Below the pieces are notes generated by a model. That model was not told the origin of the DNA and did no database searches. It saw nothing but the letters and a program-made list of their open reading frames with translations. A stretch of 64,000 nucleotides of DNA from Corynebacterium freneyi (GTDB taxonomy: Bacteria > Actinomycetota > Actinomycetes > Mycobacteriales > Mycobacteriaceae), in the NCBI RefSeq assembly GCF_030408835.1, contig NZ_CP047357.1, positions 1,240,001-1,304,000 of the forward strand. Direction: 5' to 3'. Below are positions 8,767 through 17,567 of this stretch, one piece after another. Position numbers and translations under genes: made by a program. Each line of letters begins with the position of its first letter. The stretch's first letter is position 1.

Positions 8767-10383
8767 GTGTTTGAATCACTCTCCGAACGGCTCACAGGGG
8801 CACTGAAGGATCTTCGGGGCAAGGGGCGTCTGTCCGAGGCGGACATCAACGCCACCGCCCGCGAGATCCGACTCGCCCTCCTCGAAGCCGACGTCTCCCT
8901 GCCCGTGGTGCGCGCCTTCATCAAGCGCATCAAGGAGCGCGCCGCGGGCGCGGAGGTCTCCCAGGCGCTGAACCCGGCGCAGCAGGTCATCAAGATCGTC
9001 AACGAGGAACTGATCCAGATCCTCGGCGGCGACACCCAGCGGCTGCGCCTGGCGAAGAACCCGCCGACGGTGATCATGCTCGCCGGCCTCCAGGGCGCCG
9101 GCAAGACCACGCTGGCCGGCAAGCTGGCCAAGCACCTGGCCGGCCAGGGACACACCCCGATGCTGGTGGCTTGCGACCTCCAGCGCCCGGGCGCCGTCCA
9201 GCAGTTGCAGATCGTCGGCGAACGCGCCGGCGTGCCCACCTTCGCGCCGGACCCCGGCACGTCGATGGATTCCCACGACCACGAGATGGGCACCTCCCAC
9301 GGCGACCCCGTGGCCGTCGCCCAGGCCGGCATCGAGGAAGCCAAGCGCACCCAGCACGACGTGGTCATCGTGGACACCGCCGGCCGCTTGGGCATCGACG
9401 AGACCCTGATGACCCAGGCCCGCGACATCCGCGACGCCATCAACCCGGACGAAGTCCTCTTCGTCATCGACGCGATGATCGGCCAGGACGCCGTCGTCAC
9501 CGCCGAAGCCTTCCGCGACGGCGTCGACTTCACCGGCGTGGTGCTGACCAAGCTCGACGGCGACGCCCGCGGTGGCGCGGCCCTGTCGATCCGCGAGGTC
9601 ACCGGCAAGCCGATCATGTTCGCCTCCACCGGCGAAAAGCTGGAGGACTTCGACGTCTTCCACCCGGAGCGCATGGCCAGCCGCATCCTGGGCATGGGCG
9701 ACATGCTCAGCCTCATCGAGCAGGCCGAGCAGGTCTTCGACCAGAAGGAAGCGGAGAAGACCGCCGCCAAGATGGGCTCCGGCGAGCTGACGCTGGAGGA
9801 CTTCCTCGAGCAGATGCTCATGGTCCGCAAGATGGGCCCCATCGGCAACATCCTGAAGATGCTGCCCGGCGGCGCCCAAATGTCGGAGATGGCCGACATG
9901 GTCGACGAAAAGCACCTGGACCGCATGCAGGCGATCATCCGCGGCATGACCCCGGCCGAGCGCAACGACCCGAAGATCCTCAACGCGTCGCGTCGCAAGC
10001 GCATCGCCGCCGGTTCCGGTGTGTCGGTCAGCGAGGTCAACCAGCTGGTCGACCGTTTCTTCGAGGCCCGCAAGATGATGGCCCAGATGGCCGGCCGGTT
10101 CGGCATGCCCGGCGGCCGTCCGTCGAATCGCAGGAACAAGAAGGGCCGCAAGGGCAAGAAGGGCCGGGGCCGCGGTCCGACGCCGCCGAAGGCGATGCGT
10201 CAGGGCGGCATGCCGGGTATGCCCGGAATGCCGGGAATGCCCGGTATGCCGGGCATGGGCGGCGGCGGAATGCCGGACATGTCCGAGCTGCAGAAGATGA
10301 TGAAGAACCAGATGCCCCCGGGCATGGAGGGCATCGACCTGGACAACCTGGACTTCGGCCAGGGCGGCGGGGGCCGGAAGTAG
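8767..10383 (+). CDS. ffh: Signal recognition particle protein Ffh
   Basis: SRP54 GTPase (538 residues) that binds signal sequences and 4.5S RNA and delivers ribosomes to FtsY. GTG start. The N domain is followed by the G domain with GLQGAGKT (about residue 107), DTAGR (about 203) and TKLDG (about 261). An insertion between strands (around DPGTSMDSHDHEMGTS) is usual in corynebacteria. The M domain is Met-rich and RNA-binding; beyond the conserved core is a basic stretch and five repeats of GMP (residues about 481-498, encoded by a nine-base tandem repeat at 10207-10260). The gene converges with the acyltransferase pair. Confidence 0.97.
   Translation: MFESLSERLTGALKDLRGKGRLSEADINATAREIRLALLEADVSLPVVRAFIKRIKERAAGAEVSQALNPAQQVIKIVNEELIQILGGDTQRLRLAKNPPTVIMLAGLQGAGKTTLAGKLAKHLAGQGHTPMLVACDLQRPGAVQQLQIVGERAGVPTFAPDPGTSMDSHDHEMGTSHGDPVAVAQAGIEEAKRTQHDVVIVDTAGRLGIDETLMTQARDIRDAINPDEVLFVIDAMIGQDAVVTAEAFRDGVDFTGVVLTKLDGDARGGAALSIREVTGKPIMFASTGEKLEDFDVFHPERMASRILGMGDMLSLIEQAEQVFDQKEAEKTAAKMGSGELTLEDFLEQMLMVRKMGPIGNILKMLPGGAQMSEMADMVDEKHLDRMQAIIRGMTPAERNDPKILNASRRKRIAAGSGVSVSEVNQLVDRFFEARKMMAQMAGRFGMPGGRPSNRRNKKGRKGKKGRGRGPTPPKAMRQGGMPGMPGMPGMPGMPGMGGGGMPDMSELQKMMKNQMPPGMEGIDLDNLDFGQGGGGRK
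10207..10260 (+). repeat. Nine-base tandem repeat inside ffh
   Basis: Repeats of ATGCCGGGN (with variants ATGCCCGGA, ATGCCCGGT) encode Gly-Met-Pro units in the flexible C-terminal tail of the M domain. Copy number is a likely site of slippage between strains. Confidence 0.7.
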
Positions 10384-10399
10384 AAGCCCCCGGCCGCCC
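10362..10399. terminator. Bidirectional hairpin between ffh and the acyltransferase genes
   Basis: GGGCGGC-GGGGGC (10362-10374) pairs with GCCCCC-G-GCCGCCC (10386-10399), a 13-base stem with one bulged base, spanning the ffh stop codon. There is no U-run on either strand. Position between convergent genes suggests it ends both transcripts. Confidence 0.45.
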
Positions 10400-10404
10400 G
10401 GCGG

Positions 10405-12561
10405 TCAGCGGCGCTCGAGTTCGTCGAAGATCGGCTCGAGCTCGCGGGCCAGCAGCGGCTGGAGGGAATCCGCGTAGGCCACGCTGAGGTGGTTCGAGTC
10501 GCGGTAGACGATGATGTTGCCGACCACGGCGGGGCAGTGGTCGGGCAGGCAGATCGCGTCCGACATGTCGATGGACCAGCCGTGCTCGAAGCCGTCCAGC
10601 AGGGGTGCGGCGGGGTCGCGGTCGGCCAGGCCCTCGTCGCGGGCGATGCCGCAAGCCTTGGCGGCCTCGGCGGCGTCGGTGTCGTCGCGCCAGTTGACCT
10701 TGCGTTCGGCGAGGCATTCGGGGGCGTTGGTGGGGGTGCCGTCGTCGTCGACGAGCCAGGGGTTGCTGCGCAGTCCCACCATCGGGATGCCCTCGTCGTC
10801 GAGGAAACGGAAGGCCGCGGCCATGCCGGGCGCGAGTTCGTCGGTGCCTTCGCCCCAGTCGCCCCTGGCGCGGGTCGAGGCGGTCACGACCAGGTCGGGC
10901 CGTTCGAACGCGATGCGTCCGAGGACGTTCTTCGACCATTCGATGCAGTCGTCGTCGGAGCCGTGCAGGGGAGTGTCGAGGGTGATCACGCAGCCCTGAC
11001 GGGTGACGGGGATGAGCCGCCAGCCGCGGTCGCGGGCGATGCGGTCGAGGACGCTGCTCCACTGTTCGGAGTGGGAGCTGCCGATGAGGAACATGGTCCT
11101 CTTCCCGTGCGGGTCGCCGTAGACGCACGGTTGGCCGGCGCCGGGGCCGAAGCGTTTGCCGTCGGCCATGTGCGTCGGTTCTTCGTCGGAGTAGGTCAGG
11201 CAGCCGTCTTCCGCGGTGATCGGGTAGGCGTCGCCGACGTATTCGGGGGCGGGCCTGGGTTCGAGGCCGCGGGGGACCGGGTAGCCGTCGCTGAGCGCGA
11301 GGGCGCCGGGGTAGGCGATGGGGTCGAGGCGGGTCGCGGCGGAGGCTTCGGCGCGGCGGGTGTATTCCTGGCCGAGGCCGAGCAGCGACCCGTACATCGC
11401 CACCAGCACGACTGCGGCGACGGCGCGGGCGGCACCAGGGCCGGTGGCCAGGGAGCGCAGGCCCGCGCGGAGCCGTCGTTCCCCGACGAGCGGCCGCGGG
11501 GCCTTCTGCATCAGGGGCTTTTCGACGAAGCGGTGCGTGAGCCATGCCAGTCCGAGGGACGCGGCGATGACGGCGGTGCCGATGCCCGCATCGACCTCGT
11601 CGAGTCCCAGCGCCGACATGGAGATGATCAGCAACGGCCAGTGCCACAGGTACAGGGCGTAGGCGAGGTCGCCGAGCGTCGTCATGAATCCGGATTCCAG
11701 GAACCGGGACATGAAGCCGGCGCCTCCGCCGAGGATGACCAGTGCCGCGCCGCCCAGGGGCCACAGCGTCCACGGCCCGGGGAACTCTGCGGCGCCGTCG
11801 AAGAGGAATCCGGTGGACACGATCATGGCCACGCCCAGGACGGGCAGGGCGGGGGCGATGAGGCGGGGCGTCGCAAAGCGGGCGACCGCCAACGCCAGCA
11901 GACCGCCGGCGGCGAGCTCCCACATGCGCGACCAGGTGGAGTAGTAGTTCTGGCCCTGGTCCTGACCGTGCAGGACGGTGGCGTACCAGAAGGACGCGAC
12001 GGTGGCGGCGACCAGCAGCGGCGCCATGATCGTGGCGACGCGCGGTCGGGCGTGGGTGGCGCGCAGCACGAACGCGATGGCGGACACGATGAGGATGCCG
12101 AACAGGTAGAACTGCCCCTGCACCGACATCGACCACAGGTGCTGCAGCGGCGAGACCTGCGCCGACGCCGCGGCGTAGTCGGCGCCCTGGTCCGCCAACA
12201 CGATGTTCTGCACGTACAACAGCGCCGCGGGCAGCTGGGCGGCGATTTCGCCGTTGATCAGCGCCGGCGCGAAAGCCAGGACTCCGGCGGTGGTGGCGGC
12301 GACGACGACGATGAGCGACGGCAGCAGCCTGCGGATGGTCCGCCACAGCGAATGCCAGACGTTGATCGACCGGTCGCCGCGATCGGCGTTGCGCATCTGC
12401 GAGCCGAGGAAGAAGAACCCCGACAGCAGCAGGAACACGTCGACGCCGCCGGAGACCCGGCCGTCGAACACGTGAAAGACCACCACGAGGGCGATGGCCA
12501 GGCCGCGCAGCCCGTCGAGGTCGTGACGGTACGCGCCCGTCGATGCATTGGCCGTGGTCAT
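10405..12561 (-). CDS. OafA-type membrane acyltransferase with SGNH domain (second of a tandem pair)
   Basis: A 718-residue protein with an N-terminal acyltransferase-3 domain of about ten membrane helices and a C-terminal extracytoplasmic SGNH-hydrolase-like domain. The acyltransferase part shows YRHDLDGLRGLAI at its start, the RRLLP motif and HLWSMSVQGQFYL. The SGNH part has GSSHSEQW (Ser/His block near residue 492) and DSNHLS (near 687), which resembles the DxxH block. Such proteins move acyl (often acetyl) groups onto cell-surface glycans or lipids. The ATG overlaps the stop of the upstream paralogue as ATGA and is preceded by GGGAGGA, so translation is coupled. Substrate unknown: peptidoglycan, arabinogalactan, mycolates or trehalose lipids are all possible. 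Confidence 0.85.
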   Translation of the reverse strand: MTTANASTGAYRHDLDGLRGLAIALVVVFHVFDGRVSGGVDVFLLLSGFFFLGSQMRNADRGDRSINVWHSLWRTIRRLLPSLIVVVAATTAGVLAFAPALINGEIAAQLPAALLYVQNIVLADQGADYAAASAQVSPLQHLWSMSVQGQFYLFGILIVSAIAFVLRATHARPRVATIMAPLLVAATVASFWYATVLHGQDQGQNYYSTWSRMWELAAGGLLALAVARFATPRLIAPALPVLGVAMIVSTGFLFDGAAEFPGPWTLWPLGGAALVILGGGAGFMSRFLESGFMTTLGDLAYALYLWHWPLLIISMSALGLDEVDAGIGTAVIAASLGLAWLTHRFVEKPLMQKAPRPLVGERRLRAGLRSLATGPGAARAVAAVVLVAMYGSLLGLGQEYTRRAEASAATRLDPIAYPGALALSDGYPVPRGLEPRPAPEYVGDAYPITAEDGCLTYSDEEPTHMADGKRFGPGAGQPCVYGDPHGKRTMFLIGSSHSEQWSSVLDRIARDRGWRLIPVTRQGCVITLDTPLHGSDDDCIEWSKNVLGRIAFERPDLVVTASTRARGDWGEGTDELAPGMAAAFRFLDDEGIPMVGLRSNPWLVDDDGTPTNAPECLAERKVNWRDDTDAAEAAKACGIARDEGLADRDPAAPLLDGFEHGWSIDMSDAICLPDHCPAVVGNIIVYRDSNHLSVAYADSLQPLLARELEPIFDELERR

Positions 12562-14687
12562 TCGGAGTCCTCCCTGGTGCGGCCGGTGCGTTCGATGTCG
12601 TCGAGGATCGGGGCCATGCGGCGCTTCATTTCGGCGGACATCGTCTGCGCGAACTGGTCGGACAGGTGATTGTCGTCGCGGTAGACGTAGATGTTGCCGA
12701 TGACCGCCGGACAGTGGACGGGGCCGCACAGGACGTCGGAGAAGTCGAGGGGGTACCCGCCGGGCAGGCTTTCGAGGATGCCGTGAGCCGGGTCGCCGGG
12801 GGAGAGCACCCGTTCGCGCAGCGGTCCGCACGTGACGGGGTCTCCGCCGGCGGCGACGCAGTCGGTGGCGCGGTACGGGCCGTCCGCGTCGTCGATGAGC
12901 CACGGGGTGTCGCGGATGCCGACGACGGGGATGGACATGTCGGTCAGCGCCCGCCAGAAGTCGACGTAGCCGTCGGGGGTGTAGTCGGTGTTTTCGAACC
13001 CGGGGCGACTGGAGGTGGTGACCACCAGGTCGGGGCGAACGTCGGCGAGGTGGGCGACGACGGCATGCGACCAGTCGGCGCACCGGTCGCTCATGTCCCA
13101 CACGGGCGACAGGAACGTGGCGCAGCCGGGCCGGAGGATGACCTCGAGTCGGTAACCGTTGTCGCGGGCGACTTCTTCGAGAGGGGAGAACCACTGTTCG
13201 GAGTGGGAGCCGCCGACGAGGACGATCGATTTGTCGGAGTCGACGTCGCCGTAGACGCAGGGGGACTCGTCGGTGTAGCGCTTGACGGTTTCGATGTGGT
13301 CGGCGTCGTCGCCGGATTCGGACAGGCAGCCTTCCTGGGCGGGCAACGGCCACATGTTGTTGATCAGGTCCTGGCCGGGGCGGTAGGGCACGTCGTCGGG
13401 CACGGGTGCGCCGTCGGTGACGGCCCGCGCGCCGGGGTAGGCGGCGGGGTCGAGGACTTCGGCGCGGGCGAGTTCGATGCGGTGCTTCTGCACGGGGAAG
13501 GCGGCGAGCATCGTCAGGGCGAGCAGTCCCAGCGCGGCACCCGCCAGCGCGCGGCGTCGGGCTGCGGGCTCGGTGCGCAGGTCGGCCCGCGCCCGGCGGA
13601 CCGGGTGGTCGCCGATCTTCGGTCGCTTGCCCTTCATCATGAGGGGCTTTTCGACGAAGCGGTGGGTCAGCCACGCCAACACCAGAGAGGCGGCGATGAC
13701 GGCGGCGCCGAGCTTTTTGCCGGGGGCGTTGGCGCCGACGGCGAGCAAACCGAGGATGAGCAGCGGCCAGTGCCAGAGGTAGAGGGCGTAGGCGATGTCG
13801 CCGAGTCGGCGCATGGGGCGCGAGGCCAGCCACGCGGAGACGACGCCCGTGCCGCCGCCCAGGACCACCAGTGCGGCGCCCAGCAGGGGCCACAGCGCCC
13901 AGGGGCCGGGGAACAGTGCGGCACCGTCGAGGAAGAAGCCGGTGGCGACGATCATGGCCACGCCGATGGCGGGCAGCCAGGGCTTGAGCTTCGCGGGGAT
14001 CGGAATGGCGGCGGTGACGTAGATGAGCAGACCGCCGACGGCGATTTCCCAGATGCGCGACCAGGTGGAGTAGTAGTTCAGGCCCTGCGACGTTTCGTGG
14101 AGCCACGTGGCGTAGCCGAAGGAGGCGATGGTGGCGACCAGGAGGATGGGCGGCATCACGGAGCGGACGGTGCGACCAGAATTACGTCTGCGCAGCACGT
14201 ACGCGATGGCGGACACCAGCAGGATGGCGCCGAGGTAGAACTGTCCCTGCACCGACATCGACCACAGGTGCTGCAGCGGGGACACCGTCGACCCGGCGAC
14301 GGCGTAGTCCTCCGCTTGGCGGGCGAGGACGATGTTCTGCCGGTACAGGACGGAGGCCGACAACTGGCCGGCCATCGACGGCGATTGCAGCTGGGGGAAC
14401 CAGGCGATCGCGGCGGCCGTGGTGGCGGCGAGAACGACGATCAACGCGGGCAGGAGGCGGCGGGCGGTGCGCCACAGGGAATGCAGCGGGTTGATCGACT
14501 GACCGGATCGGTCGGCGTTGCGGATCTGCGCGCCGAGGAAGAAGAAGCCCGACAGCAGCAGGAACACGTCGACGCCGCCGGAGACGGTGCCGCCGAACAC
14601 GTGGAAGAGCACGACCAGCGCGATCGCCAAACCGCGCAGACCGTCGAGGTCATGGCGGTACGCGCTGGCGCGGTCGGGCGTGTTCAG
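12558..14687 (-). CDS. OafA-type membrane acyltransferase with SGNH domain (first of a tandem pair)
   Basis: Paralogue of the next gene with the same architecture: acyltransferase-3 membrane domain, then an SGNH domain with GGSHSEQW (near residue 491) and DDNHLS (near 669). The start is uncertain. In frame upstream of the conserved YRHDLDGLRG there is no ATG, GTG or TTG until a GTG at 14858. I favour a CTG at 14687: it gives an N-terminus matching the paralogue in length, has AGAGG six to eight bases before it, and a plausible -10 box (TATCCT, minus strand of 14730-14735) lies 42 bases upstream, downstream of the 14858 GTG. If the GTG is used the protein gains 57 low-complexity residues (766 in all). 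Confidence 0.8.
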   Translation of the reverse strand: MNTPDRASAYRHDLDGLRGLAIALVVLFHVFGGTVSGGVDVFLLLSGFFFLGAQIRNADRSGQSINPLHSLWRTARRLLPALIVVLAATTAAAIAWFPQLQSPSMAGQLSASVLYRQNIVLARQAEDYAVAGSTVSPLQHLWSMSVQGQFYLGAILLVSAIAYVLRRRNSGRTVRSVMPPILLVATIASFGYATWLHETSQGLNYYSTWSRIWEIAVGGLLIYVTAAIPIPAKLKPWLPAIGVAMIVATGFFLDGAALFPGPWALWPLLGAALVVLGGGTGVVSAWLASRPMRRLGDIAYALYLWHWPLLILGLLAVGANAPGKKLGAAVIAASLVLAWLTHRFVEKPLMMKGKRPKIGDHPVRRARADLRTEPAARRRALAGAALGLLALTMLAAFPVQKHRIELARAEVLDPAAYPGARAVTDGAPVPDDVPYRPGQDLINNMWPLPAQEGCLSESGDDADHIETVKRYTDESPCVYGDVDSDKSIVLVGGSHSEQWFSPLEEVARDNGYRLEVILRPGCATFLSPVWDMSDRCADWSHAVVAHLADVRPDLVVTTSSRPGFENTDYTPDGYVDFWRALTDMSIPVVGIRDTPWLIDDADGPYRATDCVAAGGDPVTCGPLRERVLSPGDPAHGILESLPGGYPLDFSDVLCGPVHCPAVIGNIYVYRDDNHLSDQFAQTMSAEMKRRMAPILDDIERTGRTREDSE

Positions 14688-14772
14688 TTGGGCACCTCTG
14701 GGATCTTCTGGCTGGTCGGTGACGCTGGCAGGATAACAATTCGATGTAGGTGGGCGTCGGACCGGACGCCTT

Positions 14773-14801
14773 TTGGAGGTCTGCGTCGCCGCTGGTATCG
14801 T
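14773..14801 (+). promoter_or_regulatory. Probable sigma-A-type promoter of rpsP
   Basis: TTGGAG (14773-14778), a 17-base spacer and TATCGT (14796-14801). This predicts a leader of about 155 bases before rpsP. A six-base-pair hairpin followed by TTTT (14753-14774) abuts the -35 box on the same strand. Confidence 0.5.
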
Positions 14802-14964
14802 TTTCGGGGTTGTCCGCGCGCCGCGTGGGCGACGCTGCGGTTCGTCGGGCCCGACCACGGTCGACCGATGGTCACCCGCAGATCAATCCAAGGGCAAAAC
14901 CGGCCTCCGCCGCGAATGCGGGGGTGTCACAAGAATTGCCCCGTGACCGAGAGGAAGACGCCAC

Positions 14965-15456
14965 ATGGCCGTCAAGATCAAGCTTCAGCGCATCGGCAAG
15001 ATCCGCACCCCGCACTACCGCGTCATCGTCGCCGACGCCCGCACCCGTCGTTCGGGTCGCGTCATCGAGAACATCGGCATCTACGAGCCGAAGTCCGAGC
15101 CGTCCGTCATCAAGATCGACTCCGAGCGCGCCCAGTACTGGCTGTCCGTCGGCGCCCAGCCGACCGAGCCGGTTCTGGCCCTGCTGAAGGTCACCGGTGA
15201 CTGGCAGAAGTTCAAGGGCCTGCCGGGCGCCGAGGGCACCCTGAAGGTGGCCGAGGAGAAGCCGTCGAAGCTGGACCTGTTCAACCAGGCTCTGGCCGAG
15301 GCCAACGAGGGCCCGACCGCGGAGGCCATCACCGAGAAGCGCCGCGCCGCCAAGGAGGCCGCCGAGGCCAAGGCCGCGAAGGAGGCCGAGGAAGCCGCCG
15401 CGAAGGAGGCCGCCGAGGCCGCCGAGGACGCTCCGGCCGAGGAGGCCGCCGAGTAA
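14965..15456 (+). CDS. rpsP: 30S ribosomal protein S16
   Basis: Small-subunit protein (163 residues). The first ~85 residues, starting [12 protein letters not shown], are the S16 fold. The rest is an extension that ends in an Ala/Glu/Lys helix-forming tail of about 60 residues, a feature of actinobacterial S16 and roughly double the Escherichia coli length. The ribosome site GAGAGGAAG sits eight bases before the ATG. A strong terminator follows directly, so rpsP is probably monocistronic here rather than joined to rimM-trmD. The KH-domain gene found between rpsP and rimM in mycobacteria is absent. Confidence 0.97.
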   Translation: MAVKIKLQRIGKIRTPHYRVIVADARTRRSGRVIENIGIYEPKSEPSVIKIDSERAQYWLSVGAQPTEPVLALLKVTGDWQKFKGLPGAEGTLKVAEEKPSKLDLFNQALAEANEGPTAEAITEKRRAAKEAAEAKAAKEAEEAAAKEAAEAAEDAPAEEAAE

Positions 15457-15468
15457 TTCGGTTGCTTG

Positions 15469-15498
15469 ACGCCGTCACCCATCGGGTGGCGGCGTTTT
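15469..15498 (+). terminator. Intrinsic terminator after rpsP
   Basis: ACGCCGTCACCC (15469-15480) pairs with GGGTGGCGGCGT (15484-15495) with one mismatch and a three-base loop, followed by TTTT. Confidence 0.85.
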
Positions 15499-15624
15499 CG
15501 CATGTCCGGGGTAGCATTTTCGCCCATGGCCCCGGCACGTTGCCGTCGCTGCTGGTCGGCGAGCGCGCACCCGAACGGTGTCCGTCGACGGTGGCCGCGT
15601 GACGGATCTTTGACCCCGGCGCGA

Positions 15625-15630
15625 TAGTCT
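15625..15630 (+). promoter_or_regulatory. -10 box of a probable leaderless promoter for rimM
   Basis: TAGTCT lies six bases before the GTG at 15637. No Shine-Dalgarno sequence is present between them. Confidence 0.5.
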
Positions 15631-15636
15631 GGGCGC

Positions 15637-16236
15637 GTGAGCCAGAAGAATTCGGGAAACCAGGGCGGCGCCGGTGGCGACCTCGTGCAGATCGGCCGGG
15701 TCATCAAGCCCCACGGCGTGCGCGGCGAGGTCGTCGTCGACGCGACCACCGACGATCCGGAGGGCCGCTTCGCGGTCGGGGCGGTGCTCGTCGGCAAGCA
15801 AGCCGGACGCGAGCGCGAGCTGACCGTGAAGTCCATGCGCCCCCACCAGGGGCGGCTGCTCGTCTTCTTCGACGAGGTCCCGAACCGCAACGACGCCGAA
15901 ACGCTGCGCGGCATGCGCTTTTTCGCGGCGCCCGTGTTCGACGACGATGAGGCTTACTACGACCACGAGCTCATCGGACTGCGGGTGCTCGACGTCGGCG
16001 ACGTCGACGAGGACACCGCCAACGCCCGCGCGTACGAGGGCCAGCTGCCGGAGCCGGAGGACATCGGCGAGATCGTCGGCGTCATCCGCAACCCCGCCCA
16101 GCGTCTGCTCGAGGTGCGGCTGGACGACGACGGCCGCGACGTGTACGTGCCCTTCGTCCACGCGCTGGTGCCGATCGTCGACGTGGACAACGGCGCGGTC
16201 GTCATCACCCCGCCGGAAGGACTGCTGGAGCTGTGA
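15637..16236 (+). CDS. rimM: Ribosome maturation factor RimM
   Basis: Late 30S assembly factor (199 residues) that binds S19 near the 16S head. The N-terminal half has the RimM signature IGRVIKPHGVRGEV; the C-terminal PRC-barrel half carries DVYVPFVHALVPIVDV. A Gln/Gly-rich 14-residue N-terminal tail precedes the core. The GTG start is supported by a TANNNT box six bases upstream. The stop overlaps the trmD start (GTGA), so the two proteins are made together, as in most bacteria. Confidence 0.95.
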   Translation: MSQKNSGNQGGAGGDLVQIGRVIKPHGVRGEVVVDATTDDPEGRFAVGAVLVGKQAGRERELTVKSMRPHQGRLLVFFDEVPNRNDAETLRGMRFFAAPVFDDDEAYYDHELIGLRVLDVGDVDEDTANARAYEGQLPEPEDIGEIVGVIRNPAQRLLEVRLDDDGRDVYVPFVHALVPIVDVDNGAVVITPPEGLLEL

Positions 16237-17114
16237 CCGCCATGCGCCTGGACGTGGTGACCATCTTCCCGGACTACCTCGACCCGCTGCGCCACGCTCT
16301 GCTGGGCAAGGCGATCGAGAAGGGCATCCTCGAAGTGGGGGTGCACGACCTGCGGCAGTGGGCGACCGGCGTGCACCAGGCCGTCGACGATTCGCCGTAC
16401 GGCGGCGGCCCCGGCATGGTCATGAAACCCGACGTGTGGGGCCCGGCGCTCGACGACGTCGCCGCCGGCACCGGTCCGGCCGCGCGCGCGGAGGCCCTCG
16501 ATTCGGCGATGCCGCACCGCGGGCAGGCCCGGCACGACGAGCTGGCCGGTCTGCCGGAGACGTCGTCGTACCCGGAGGCCGCGGGCGCGGGCGAGGACGT
16601 CGCAAAGCCCCTGCTCGTCGTGCCGACCCCGGCGGGCGCCCCCTTCACGCAGGACATGGCGCGGCGCTGGTCGCACGAGGAGCACATCGTGTTCGCGTGC
16701 GGGCGCTACGAGGGCATCGACCAGCGCGTCGTCGACGATGCCGCGCACCGGTACCGGGTGGAGGAGGTCTCCATCGGCGATTACGTGCTCATCGGCGGCG
16801 AGGTCGCGGTGCTGGTGATGGCCGAGGCCGTCGTGCGTCTGGTGCCGGGGGTGCTGGGCAACCGGCGCAGCCACGAGGAGGACAGCTTCTCCGACGGCCT
16901 GCTGGAGGGCCCGGGCTACACAAAGCCGCGGGTGTGGCGGGGCCTGGAGGTGCCGCCGGTGCTGCTGTCGGGCAATCATGCGAAGGTCGACCGGTGGCGG
17001 CGGGATCAGGCGTTGCTGCGCACCGCGGCCCGTCGGCCCGAGCTGCTCGACGACGTGGACCTGTCGGCCCGGGACCGCAAGACGCTTGACGACGGCGTCA
17101 GCCCGGAGGAGTAG
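16233..17114 (+). CDS. trmD: tRNA (guanine-N1)-methyltransferase TrmD
   Basis: SPOUT-class enzyme that uses S-adenosylmethionine to methylate G37 of tRNAs and so prevents frameshifting. MRLDVVTIFP opens the protein; the SAM-binding trefoil knot contains CGRYEGIDQR and SIGDYVLIGGE. At 293 residues it is about 40 longer than the Escherichia coli enzyme because of an Ala/Gly/Glu-rich insertion (about residues 80-130) before the PTPAG motif, common in corynebacteria. The GTG at 16233 overlaps the rimM stop; the ATG at 16242, which gives the family's usual N-terminus, is an equally good choice. Confidence 0.95.
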   Translation: MTAMRLDVVTIFPDYLDPLRHALLGKAIEKGILEVGVHDLRQWATGVHQAVDDSPYGGGPGMVMKPDVWGPALDDVAAGTGPAARAEALDSAMPHRGQARHDELAGLPETSSYPEAAGAGEDVAKPLLVVPTPAGAPFTQDMARRWSHEEHIVFACGRYEGIDQRVVDDAAHRYRVEEVSIGDYVLIGGEVAVLVMAEAVVRLVPGVLGNRRSHEEDSFSDGLLEGPGYTKPRVWRGLEVPPVLLSGNHAKVDRWRRDQALLRTAARRPELLDDVDLSARDRKTLDDGVSPEE

Positions 17115-17138
17115 CGCCCGGGCCGGTGGGGTGCGCCG

Positions 17139-17465
17139 CTAGGTCGACAACATGAGCAGGAAGATCGCGTCGCGGTGGTCGGCGTGGACCGAGTGGACGA
17201 CGCCCTCGGGCACGTGGAGGACGCGGCCCGGCTTGAGGTGATGGTCGCGGTCTTCGACGGTGAACGTCAGGCAGCCTTCGATGACCTGCACGGTCAGCGG
17301 GTGGGGTGCGTGGTGGTCGTCGAGGCGTTGGCCCTTGGCGAAGGTGAACACCACCATCGTCGCGCCGTCGGCGGTCAGGACGCGTGTGGCGGCGGGGAAG
17401 TCGCCGTCCTTGGCTTCGGGGGCGGCGTCGAGAACGTCGATGAAGGTTTCGGGGGTTTCGCTCAT
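17139..17465 (-). CDS. Small cupin-domain protein
   Basis: A 108-residue single-domain cupin. The first cupin motif is recognisable around residues 45-65 (GQRLDDHHAPHPLTVQVIEG, with adjacent His51 and His52 and a Gln where Glu is commoner), and the second around PGRVLHVPEGVVHSV. Such proteins bind a metal and may be enzymes, sugar binders or quality-control factors; nothing here narrows it. CAGGAG precedes the ATG at a normal distance. It faces trmD tail to tail with 24 bases between them. Confidence 0.75.
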   Translation of the reverse strand: MSETPETFIDVLDAAPEAKDGDFPAATRVLTADGATMVVFTFAKGQRLDDHHAPHPLTVQVIEGCLTFTVEDRDHHLKPGRVLHVPEGVVHSVHADHRDAIFLLMLST

Positions 17466-17567
17466 GGCTGCTCCTGGGGAGGGCTCGGTGCGGATACTCG
17501 AGCCTTAAGTGGAACGGCAGATACCACAACAATAGGTGGGATCCGGGCGACGTGCTAGACAGTTCCC

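Noticed and set aside
14753..14774. A plus-strand terminator (GGCGTC/GACGCC then TTTT) upstream of rpsP
   Set aside because: There is no plus-strand gene to terminate nearby and the T-run forms part of the predicted -35 region; mentioned only with the promoter.
12543..15200. An 885-codon plus-strand frame opposite the first acyltransferase gene and running through rpsP
   Set aside because: Shadow of the acyltransferase and rpsP genes in other frames; no family features.
15501..15636. A KH-domain gene between rpsP and rimM, as in mycobacteria
   Set aside because: The gap is 180 bases including the terminator; no coding frame of that size.
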